From contig CAMVKH010000005.1 in assembly GCA_947168065.1 (NCBI GenBank), forward strand, positions 1 to 64,000: a DNA stretch of 64,000 nt. The letters run 5' to 3'. Below are positions 23,848 through 30,720 of this stretch, in pieces; within the stretch, counting starts at the first letter, position 1; each line of letters starts with the position of its first letter. The position numbers and the translations under genes are program-made. This stretch comes from an uncultured Bacteroidales bacterium. Its GTDB lineage: Bacteria; Bacteroidota; Bacteroidia; Bacteroidales; UBA932. Under the pieces are notes generated by a model that did no database searches, was not told the origin of the DNA, and saw only the letters and a list, made by a program, of their open reading frames with translations.

Positions 23848-24774
23848 ATGAACCTTCAACAACTCCGGTATATCACCGCCATCGATGAATACTGCCATTT
23901 CGGAAAAGCCGCGGAGGCCTGCGATCTGACACAGCCAACGTTAAGTCTGATGGTCAAGAAATTGGAAGAAGAGTTGGATGTCAGGATCTTCGATCGCGAG
24001 GTACATCCCGTGACGCCGACTGAAGTGGGTCGGAAGATCATTGACCAGGCAAAAGTGGTTTTGTACCACGTAAACCAGATTGCTGAAATCATCCAATCGG
24101 AAAAGGAACTCATCTCAGGACACCTCCGGGTGGCCTTGATCTCAACCGTGTCTCCGGTCCTGGTACCCGGCCTGTTCAAATATTTCAGCCGGCACTATCC
24201 GCTCATCTCCCTGCAGGCAGAAGAGATGATTACAGATACCATCATCGACAAACTCCGTAAGGCGGAGGTGGAAATGGGAATTGTCGCCGGCCCTGTCAAC
24301 GAACAGAACCTATTGGAGATTCCGCTGTATCACGAAGGATTCCTGGCGTATGTTTCACCGGACAACCCCCTCTATTCCGAGTCAGAGATCAGAAATGAAC
24401 AGTTGTATGGCCAGCCCCTCTGGATTATCCGGGACGGCCTGCGGAAAGAGGACTTGTCCGAGATGGAAAAAGCCGGCGTTGTCACGTACGAACGTTTCTT
24501 CGAAGGCGGGCGTGTGGGTATGCTCATACAGATGGTCAACGAGAACGGGGGTATCACCATCGTTCCGGAAACGCACAGGGACCTGATCCTTCCCAGCCAG
24601 CAAAGCGGACTGCGTCCCATCATCCAGCCCAAACGCACCCGCACCATTTCCCTGCTGCTCCGGAATGACTATATCCACGAGGCGCTGCTGAATGCAGTCG
24701 TAGCCGCCATCAAGGACTGCATCCCCCATACGTTATGGGATAACGTCATTCGTCATCAGCACCTGACGCTATAA
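23848..24774 (+). CDS. LysR-family regulator, OxyR-like without redox cysteines
   Basis: 308 aa. N-terminal winged helix (MNLQQLRYITAIDEYCHFGK, CDLTQPTLSLMVKKLEEEL) as in OxyR, then the LysR substrate-binding fold. Where OxyR has the peroxide-sensing Cys in a CxRD context, this protein reads PLWIIRDGLRKEDLSEM, and no second sensing Cys follows. The only other Cys residues are in the HTH and near the C-terminus. It is therefore unlikely to sense peroxide by disulfide formation and may bind a ligand. It is divergent from the TonB receptor/steroid-type operon, the usual geometry for a LysR target. Confidence 0.8.
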   Translation: MNLQQLRYITAIDEYCHFGKAAEACDLTQPTLSLMVKKLEEELDVRIFDREVHPVTPTEVGRKIIDQAKVVLYHVNQIAEIIQSEKELISGHLRVALISTVSPVLVPGLFKYFSRHYPLISLQAEEMITDTIIDKLRKAEVEMGIVAGPVNEQNLLEIPLYHEGFLAYVSPDNPLYSESEIRNEQLYGQPLWIIRDGLRKEDLSEMEKAGVVTYERFFEGGRVGMLIQMVNENGGITIVPETHRDLILPSQQSGLRPIIQPKRTRTISLLLRNDYIHEALLNAVVAAIKDCIPHTLWDNVIRHQHLTL

Positions 24775-24810
24775 TCATGGCAATGCGCAAAAAGTTTAAA
24801 AATATTTCCT

Positions 24811-25419
24811 ATGATCAAGAACATCATCTTCGATTTCGGCGCCGTACTGGTCGACTGGAACCCCCACTACCTGTTTGACGACTATTTCGGCTCGGCCGAA
24901 AAGGCCCAATGGTTTCTCGACCACATCTGCACCAACGACTGGAACCGGCAGTTCGATGGCGGAAAACCCTTCGCCGAAGGGCTCGCGGAGCTCACGGCAG
25001 AACATCCCGAATGGGCACGTGAAATCGCTGTATACTGGGATCAGTGGGAAAAGATGATGGGCGCCGCCATACCGGGCATGTACGACCTGGTGGCGGACTA
25101 CAAGGCCGCCGGATACGGCATCTACGGCCTGACCAACTGGTCATCCGAAACGTTCTACCGAATCGAGAAGAACTATCCGGTCTTCGCCCTGCTGGACGGA
25201 AAAATCGTCTCAGGCGACGTCCGGCTGCTCAAACCGGACGCTGCGATCTTCCATTGCCTGCTCGACAGATACGGGCTCCGTGCCGAGGAATCGGTGTTCA
25301 TCGACGACACGCTGGCCAACGTCGAAGGCGCCCGTCGCGCCGGTCTGGAGGGCCTTCATTTCACCGATGCCCCGACGCTTCGGAAAGAGCTTGACAGCCT
25401 GCTGAAAAAAGCTATTTGA
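24811..25419 (+). CDS. HAD-family hydrolase, YihX-like
   Basis: 202 aa. HAD motif I is DFGAVLVDW, motif II is in TNWS, motif III is the Lys in LLKPDAAIF, and motif IV is FIDDT. An alpha-helical cap (about 15-85) places it in subclass I (2-haloacid dehalogenase / YihX alpha-glucose-1-phosphate phosphatase group). Likely a cytoplasmic sugar-phosphate phosphatase. It follows the LysR gene by 36 bp and could be read through from it. Its end overlaps the convergent kinase gene by 8 bp. Confidence 0.8.
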   Translation: MIKNIIFDFGAVLVDWNPHYLFDDYFGSAEKAQWFLDHICTNDWNRQFDGGKPFAEGLAELTAEHPEWAREIAVYWDQWEKMMGAAIPGMYDLVADYKAAGYGIYGLTNWSSETFYRIEKNYPVFALLDGKIVSGDVRLLKPDAAIFHCLLDRYGLRAEESVFIDDTLANVEGARRAGLEGLHFTDAPTLRKELDSLLKKAI

Positions 25420-26050
25420 TGTAAGAGAGAATCAACTCGACGGCCTCGTCTTCGGTCAGGCGGTCCATGTTGATGACCAGATCATAGTTGCGGGCGTCGT
25501 AACGGCTCGTGCCGGTATAGCGCTTGATATAGGTCTCGCGCGACTGGTCCACACTGTCGATGACGGCGGCGGCCTGTTCCTCCGTCATGTGCTGCTTGCG
25601 CATGACGCGCGCGATGCGGTGCGGACGGGAGGCCGTAATGAAAATGTCGATCTTGTCGGGGTAATCCTTCAGCACGAAGAAACCCGAACGGCCGGCGATG
25701 ACGCAGGGTCCCTCATCGGCAATGGCCCTGAGAATCTCCGACTCCGCCTTGAACACGTCATCCGTCGTGATATCAGAACGGAATTCCCGGACAAAGCGGT
25801 TGTTCTCCCCCACCAGCATTTTCTGTTTGGGCATCGGGGCAACCCACTTGACGAAATCGGACATCCAGTTCTTTTTCTCGCTTTTGAGTTCTTCGATGTT
25901 GCTGTACGTAAGGTTGAACTGGTCCCGGAGGCCGTTGATCAGGTCTTTGTCGCTATAGCGAATATCCAGTTTCTCGGCCAGTTTCCGGCCGACCGTGCGG
26001 CCGCCGGAGCCCAATTCACGGCTGATGGTGACAATCAAATGATGATTCAT
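25412..26050 (-). CDS. Cytidylate kinase-like protein
   Basis: 212 aa. The N-terminus ISRELGSGGRTVGRKLAEKL is the modified P-loop of the cytidylate-kinase-like family (no classic GKS/T), followed by YSDKDLI, AGRSGFFVL and the lid-like MRKQHMTEEQAAAVIDSVDQ with TGTSRYDARNYDLVINM. The essential Cmk of pyrimidine salvage is shorter in some respects, and this paralogue family is common in Bacteroidales; its true phosphoryl acceptor is not settled. Cytoplasmic, apparently monocistronic. Confidence 0.8.
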   Translation of the reverse strand: MNHHLIVTISRELGSGGRTVGRKLAEKLDIRYSDKDLINGLRDQFNLTYSNIEELKSEKKNWMSDFVKWVAPMPKQKMLVGENNRFVREFRSDITTDDVFKAESEILRAIADEGPCVIAGRSGFFVLKDYPDKIDIFITASRPHRIARVMRKQHMTEEQAAAVIDSVDQSRETYIKRYTGTSRYDARNYDLVINMDRLTEDEAVELILSYIK

Positions 26051-26110
26051 ACGAGCGCGGTATTAGGGTTTCAACTAATTTCTCTCAAATATAATCATTT
26101 TTTGGCGAAT

Positions 26111-27301
26111 TCATGCAACACCGTTTCCGCCAGGCGCTGCTGCTTGTTCCGCCTGTGCTTCTTTGAACATTTCGATGAGGCCGGCTGCCGACCGTGCAAT
26201 ATCATAAGAGCGCATGGACTCTGCATAGCGACGGCCCTGTTCCCAGCGTTCCACGGGGTGGGAAAGCCACCAGTCGATGCGGGCGGCGAGTTCCTGCGGA
26301 TTCTTCTGCGGGAAGATGCTGCGCGCATCCAGGGCGAATTGTGAAGTTCCGGACAGCGGTCCCTCGGCAATGACGGGTACTGCCGCCTGCTGCATGGCTT
26401 CCATGATAGAAAGCCCTTCTACCTCCACGGTAGCGCAGTGGATACAGAGATCCGCCTGCGCAGCCAGGACGCGCAGTTCATCCCGGGTATTGAAGGAGAA
26501 TTCAGGCTTGTACTTGACAACCCCGTCCTCATAGAGTTTCATCGCCATGCGCCGGTACATCCGGTCCTTGGGCCCCAGACCGGCGAAATGCAGCTGGATG
26601 CGGCTGGCAAAAGCGGAATGGCGGATGGCCTTGATCAGCGTAGGCTGGTCCTTCTCCACCGAAAGACGTCCGATATAGACGACCCTGAGCGGACGGTCAG
26701 GATCCAGATAAGCGGCTGGCGGATCCACCGGCCGGATACAAGCATCCGGGATCAGGCCGTTTGACAAAACCCGCAGTTTCGTCTTGAAATGAAAGCGCTG
26801 AAGACGGTCATATACATTCTGGGTCGGACACTGCAGGTATGCGCAGTGACTGAAAACCCAGTCCCGCCAGATGACCAGCATCAGGTGGTTGATTCCTTTC
26901 CACCATCCCATGCCCAGCGTGCAGAAGATATTCTCCGGATGGAGATGATAGGTTCCCGTAATGGGCTTCCCCAGCCGTTTCGCAAGCTTGATGGTCTTGA
27001 TCTGCAAGACGAATGGTTCTTCCAGGTGAATCACGTCGGCCCAGCGGACCGCCTCTTCAATGATGCGTTTCTCACCGGAGGCGAATTGATAGCCCTGCGC
27101 GTCAATGAGGGGCTGGACAATCGGGAAATGGTAATTGGGGAGCAGGAATTCGGGCTGCGGCCCCGTCCCGTTCAGGTTCGGCCCCGAGAGGACGCGGACG
27201 TCCTGTCCTGCATCTTTCAACGCCTGCACAGTGCGGCGTGCAGACGCGGAAAGGCCGTTTCCATTCGTGTAAAAATTATTTAAGACAAACAGTATTTTCA
27301 T
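26111..27301 (-). CDS. Glycosyltransferase, GT4 family
   Basis: 396 aa with a GT-B fold. The N-terminal domain has FVLNNFYTNGNGLSASARR and ITGTYHLHPENIF. The C-terminal domain has the sugar-nucleotide site with VVYIGRLSVEKDQPTLIKAI and the EGLSIMEAMQQAAVPVIAEG motif (E-x7-E type), typical of GT4 retaining enzymes. It is cytoplasmic or membrane-peripheral and probably adds a sugar to a glycolipid or capsule precursor; acceptor and donor are unknown. It is 36 bp downstream of the rSAM gene on the same strand and may be the third gene of that unit. Confidence 0.85.
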   Translation of the reverse strand: MKILFVLNNFYTNGNGLSASARRTVQALKDAGQDVRVLSGPNLNGTGPQPEFLLPNYHFPIVQPLIDAQGYQFASGEKRIIEEAVRWADVIHLEEPFVLQIKTIKLAKRLGKPITGTYHLHPENIFCTLGMGWWKGINHLMLVIWRDWVFSHCAYLQCPTQNVYDRLQRFHFKTKLRVLSNGLIPDACIRPVDPPAAYLDPDRPLRVVYIGRLSVEKDQPTLIKAIRHSAFASRIQLHFAGLGPKDRMYRRMAMKLYEDGVVKYKPEFSFNTRDELRVLAAQADLCIHCATVEVEGLSIMEAMQQAAVPVIAEGPLSGTSQFALDARSIFPQKNPQELAARIDWWLSHPVERWEQGRRYAESMRSYDIARSAAGLIEMFKEAQAEQAAAPGGNGVA

Positions 27302-27337
27302 AGTTTCTTGAAAAGAAATTACAAAAATACGGAATTC

Positions 27338-28414
27338 TTATGAATAATTTGCAGTTTTCCGATAATGACAGTTGATGACCTGGCCGCAGTCACCATGCCA
27401 GTTGTGCATGCCGTTGCCCTGGCAGTCGCGCCAGACGGGGCAGTCGGCACAGATGCCCCGGCGGGTCCAGCGACGGTCGCGGAACGGCTCGAAACGCTGC
27501 TGCCATACCTCCCAGAGGCTGTCTTGATAGATATTGCCCTGCGAGAAAACATCCCGGTCTATGTTCGGGCAACCGCAGATCCGTCCGTCAATCAGGACGG
27601 AGGCAATGGTGACGCCGGCCCGGCAGAAGAAAGGATTCTGCCGCACTTTCCGTTCATACGGGCCCAGATAGCCTTCGCAGCTGAAAGTCACGTTCATGCG
27701 GCCGTCTTTCGCCCTGGCGGCGGCTTCGCGCCGGGCCTGGATGAAATCCATCAGCCGGACGAATTCCGCATCGGTCAGGTGCATGTCGGGATCGTCCTTG
27801 GCCCGGCCGATGGGGATGATGGTAAAGATGCGCCACTGCTTCACGCCCAAGGCCTGCAGCCTGTCATGCAACGCGTCGAGTTCCCCGATGTTGCGACGGT
27901 TGATGCAGCTCACCACGTCGAAATTGATGCGGGGCTCCTTCGCCGCGATGGCGATGGCCCGCTCCGCCCGTTCGAAACTGCCGCTGCGGCCACGCATCCA
28001 GTCATGCCGCTCCCCCAGCCCGTCGAGGCTGATGGTCAGGGCGCCGAGGCCGGCACCCAGCAGTTTCCTGTGCATCGCTTCGTCGTAGAACCAGCCGTTG
28101 GAGACCATGCTCCAACCGATACCGCGCTGCCGGATGGCCCGTCCCACTTCCACGATGTCGGGACGCAGCAACGGCTCGCCGCCTGTCAGCACGACGGTAA
28201 ACTCAGGAGGTCGTTCATTGGAAGGAATCGTGTCGAGCGCCTGCAGAAAATCGGCCAGCGGCATGTCGATGTCTTCGCTCGCGGCCATGCAGTCGCTGCC
28301 GCAGTGGCGGCAGTGCAGGTTACAGCGCGTGGTACATTCCCAGAACAGGTAGTTCAGCTCGTGTACCTTTGTCTCATTGGCCCGGAAGAGACGGAAGAGA
28401 GCGTCACGCAGCAT
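27338..28414 (-). CDS. Radical SAM/SPASM enzyme of an rSAM/lipoprotein pair
   Basis: 358 aa. The radical SAM cluster motif CNLHCRHC (Cys about 31, 35 and 38) is followed by VVLTGGEPLLRPD and VSNGW. The C-terminal SPASM-type region carries several Cys (CRAGVTIASVLIDG, ICGCPNI, GICADCPVWRDCQG) for extra Fe-S clusters. The sequence and its small lipoprotein partner match the two-gene rSAM/lipoprotein system defined from Bacteroidota genomes (TIGR04133 with TIGR04134), whose chemistry is undescribed as far as I know. The ATG directly follows the TAG of the lipoprotein gene. Probably cytoplasmic; a modification of the partner is inferred. Confidence 0.85.
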   Translation of the reverse strand: MLRDALFRLFRANETKVHELNYLFWECTTRCNLHCRHCGSDCMAASEDIDMPLADFLQALDTIPSNERPPEFTVVLTGGEPLLRPDIVEVGRAIRQRGIGWSMVSNGWFYDEAMHRKLLGAGLGALTISLDGLGERHDWMRGRSGSFERAERAIAIAAKEPRINFDVVSCINRRNIGELDALHDRLQALGVKQWRIFTIIPIGRAKDDPDMHLTDAEFVRLMDFIQARREAAARAKDGRMNVTFSCEGYLGPYERKVRQNPFFCRAGVTIASVLIDGRICGCPNIDRDVFSQGNIYQDSLWEVWQQRFEPFRDRRWTRRGICADCPVWRDCQGNGMHNWHGDCGQVINCHYRKTANYS

Positions 28415-28786
28415 CTATTCGGCTTTGACCAATTGGATCTCGACGGTGCGGTACTTGGTGTCGACAATAACGGTATCCTTGACCTTGTAGTCCGAATCCA
28501 CCATCTCGAAACGGAACTGCGGATCCTGTCCTTCGGCCGTGCCGAAAAAGACGTGTGCTTCGCCGTCTTCATTGGTCCTGCCGCAGGGAATCCAGTCCAG
28601 GTTGTCGGCAGCTTGAACGCGAGAAGACACGTAGACATCTTTCAACGGCTCGCCGGTATCTGCGGCCACTACTTTAAATTGGAGGGATGCGTCATGCAAC
28701 CACTCCGGCGTACCGTAGCAAGCCTGGAAAATAAACAGGGCGGTGGTCAGAGAAAGACCCTTGAGCAGGTTATGGAGCCATTTCAT
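28415..28786 (-). CDS. Putative lipoprotein partner of the radical SAM enzyme
   Basis: 123 aa from ATG 28786. Signal MKWLHNLLKGLSLTTALFIF, then QACYGTP, the hallmark ACYG-x-P start of the lipoproteins paired with TIGR04133 radical SAM proteins. The mature domain (about 25-123) is a carboxypeptidase-regulatory-like beta-sandwich (LQFKVVAADTGEPLKDVYV, TNEDGEAHVFFG, YRTVEIQLVKAE). The TAG abuts the rSAM start, so both are made from one message. Target residues for modification are not evident; Tyr, Trp and Cys near the N-terminus are candidates. Confidence 0.8.
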   Translation of the reverse strand: MKWLHNLLKGLSLTTALFIFQACYGTPEWLHDASLQFKVVAADTGEPLKDVYVSSRVQAADNLDWIPCGRTNEDGEAHVFFGTAEGQDPQFRFEMVDSDYKVKDTVIVDTKYRTVEIQLVKAE

Positions 28787-28839
28787 AAGAAAGCGGATTT
28801 TGATCGTACAGTACAAAGATGCAAAAATATCCCAAAATG

Positions 28840-28869
28840 TTGCGTCAATCTTTCTATTTTTTAACTTTG
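28840..28869 (+). promoter_or_regulatory. Promoter for outer-membrane protein gene
   Basis: TTG (28840-28842), 19 nt, TAACTTTG (28862-28869), 24 bp before the ATG. A strong consensus match in the gap between divergent genes. Confidence 0.65.
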
Positions 28870-28893
28870 CGCCTTCAAAACATCGTACCATTC

Positions 28894-29637
28894 ATGAAAA
28901 GAATAGCTATCCTGACCGTCCTTTTGTTCCTGCTGAGTCCCGTCGTGGCCCCGGGCCAGACCTACAGCGGCGAGCGCAAGTTCGACGGGAAACACAAAAA
29001 TGAGATCGCGGGCAATCTGGTCGGCGGTTACAATGTCGTCACCGGCGTCATCGTTGGAGAAACCGGCCTGTACACCCGCCACTTCACCGACCGCTGGAGC
29101 CTCACGGCCGGCCAGCAGGTACAGTTCATCAAATGGCTTTACTCATTCGATGTGATGGGCACCTACCGGCTGCCCCTCAAACGGACCAGCATCTACTTTG
29201 ACGTCCATATCCTCGACAACATCTACGGCCGCTGGGGGACGAACGAATTCATCGCCAACGGCTCCGCCTGCTGGGAAGCCAACTACGTGGACTTCCGCTT
29301 CGGATTGAGCTTCATTCACTATAGCAAGTACAATGTCAAAGGCGAGTATCAATTCTTTACCGACAAAGGCTATACGGAACCCCCGACCTTCATCTTCGGT
29401 CTCGGCGTCAACATCCGCCCGCGTTCGAATCCCTGGAACCTGGGCTTCTTCATCCGCAATTACGACCAGTTCTACTACGAAAACTGGAACATCAACTGGG
29501 GCATCCGCGCCCATGCCCCGCTGACGGACAACATGAAAATCTTCAGCGAATTCAATATCCGGCCCGCCGGCAGTATCAGCCAGCTGGCCACGCGCTACGA
29601 AACATCCTTGAAAGTCGGTGTCAAATATGTCTGGTAA
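28894..29637 (+). CDS. Outer-membrane beta-barrel protein, unknown function
   Basis: 247 aa. Signal MKRIAILTVLLFLLSPVVAPGQ, then aromatic-rich alternating strands (YGRWGTNEF, FRFGLSFIHYSKY, FIRNYDQFYYENWNINWGIR) ending TSLKVGVKYVW, a C-terminal Trp strand typical of outer-membrane barrels. Perhaps 8-12 strands. The metallophosphoesterase lipoprotein starts 1 bp after its stop, so the two are coupled. Function is unknown. The ATG is placed after the promoter at 28840-28869, which excludes the longer frame. Confidence 0.75.
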   Translation: MKRIAILTVLLFLLSPVVAPGQTYSGERKFDGKHKNEIAGNLVGGYNVVTGVIVGETGLYTRHFTDRWSLTAGQQVQFIKWLYSFDVMGTYRLPLKRTSIYFDVHILDNIYGRWGTNEFIANGSACWEANYVDFRFGLSFIHYSKYNVKGEYQFFTDKGYTEPPTFIFGLGVNIRPRSNPWNLGFFIRNYDQFYYENWNINWGIRAHAPLTDNMKIFSEFNIRPAGSISQLATRYETSLKVGVKYVW

Positions 29638-29638
29638 C

Positions 29639-30664
29639 ATGAAAGCTAAAACCCTTATCCTGCTGGCCCTGGCCTGCCTGCTGTCCGCATCCTGCGTCAA
29701 ACTCCGGGAAAAAATCAGTCCCACCGACATCATCATTGCCAGTACGGCCGTGGAAGACCGGGTCAAAATGTCCGAAGTCTTCTATCTCAATCATTATAAC
29801 AATAAGGTCTGGCTCATTGCCGAGGGAGGTTACTCCTTCCTCGTCGGTGCCGACAGCCACGTCACCACCGATCCCGGCCGCATGGACGAAATGCTGGCCA
29901 TCGGCCTGCGCGACGATGACTTGTTCTATGCTCATCTGGGCGACATCGCCGATACCAAGGCTGAATACTACGTCACCCTGGATTCGCTCCTCTGGGATGC
30001 CAAATGGCGCTACGTGGAGGCCAACTACGAGCAGATCAGCGATTACGAGTTCATCGAAAAGGATTCCAAGATGGATCCCCCCATCGTCTACACTTACGAG
30101 GACATTGTCTATCCTTTCTTCCCGGTCGTCGGGAATCACGACATCACGCGCAACGGATGGGCGCTCTGGTCGAACATCTTCCACTCTTCGTTCTACGAAA
30201 TCGACGTGCTCGTCTTCCTCGGGAATGGCGAAATGGCCTTCGACCATCTCATCTTCCTCGACTCTGCCAGCGGCACGCTCGGCAAGACGCAGATCGATCT
30301 GATCAAAAAAGGCGTTCTCGACGGCAAATACGATGACGGGACCTCCCTCTACCGCTACACCTTCGTGTTCACGCACACCAACATCTTCCGCCCGCAGTTC
30401 AACGAATTCGCATCCACTTTCACGCGCGAGGAGACTTTCTTCCTGCTCGACCAGTTCGAAGACTGGAACGTGACCTGTGTGTTCTGCGGACATGTCCATA
30501 CCTGGGACGAGCGCAACTTCAACGGCGTACACTACCTGACGCTCGACGCCATGTGCGAAAACAACAATCCGGATCCCGGTGACTACCTGATCCGCGTCCA
30601 GGTAGACGATGACGGCGGTCTCTCCTACAAGAAGGTCCACATGGACTATGCAAAAAAGAAGTAA
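29639..30664 (+). CDS. Metallophosphoesterase lipoprotein
   Basis: 341 aa from ATG 29639 (an upstream ATG at 29618 would overlap the previous gene). Signal MKAKTLILLALACLLSASC, lipobox SASC. The calcineurin-like phosphoesterase motifs are complete: ADSH (D-x-H), GDIAD (GD-x-x-D), VGNHD (GNH-D), FTHTN and FCGHVHTWD (G-H-x-H). It should hydrolyse a phosphate mono- or diester in the periplasm or at the surface with two metal ions. It follows the outer-membrane protein gene and is closed by a strong bidirectional terminator. Confidence 0.85.
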   Translation: MKAKTLILLALACLLSASCVKLREKISPTDIIIASTAVEDRVKMSEVFYLNHYNNKVWLIAEGGYSFLVGADSHVTTDPGRMDEMLAIGLRDDDLFYAHLGDIADTKAEYYVTLDSLLWDAKWRYVEANYEQISDYEFIEKDSKMDPPIVYTYEDIVYPFFPVVGNHDITRNGWALWSNIFHSSFYEIDVLVFLGNGEMAFDHLIFLDSASGTLGKTQIDLIKKGVLDGKYDDGTSLYRYTFVFTHTNIFRPQFNEFASTFTREETFFLLDQFEDWNVTCVFCGHVHTWDERNFNGVHYLTLDAMCENNNPDPGDYLIRVQVDDDGGLSYKKVHMDYAKKK

Positions 30665-30706
30665 TAAAAAATCAGGAGCGGTTCAAGCCGCTCCTGATTT
30701 TTTATT
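30663..30706. terminator. Bidirectional terminator between convergent genes
   Basis: A perfect 19-bp stem (30663-30681 with 30688-30706), 6-nt loop, with A-runs on the left arm and T-runs on the right. It serves the phosphoesterase gene (plus) and the S46 peptidase gene (minus). Confidence 0.9.
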
Positions 30707-30720
30707 GTCAACCAGCGTTC

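Noticed and set aside
23848-24774. Naming the LysR regulator oxyR
   Set aside because: The redox-sensing cysteines that define OxyR function are absent.
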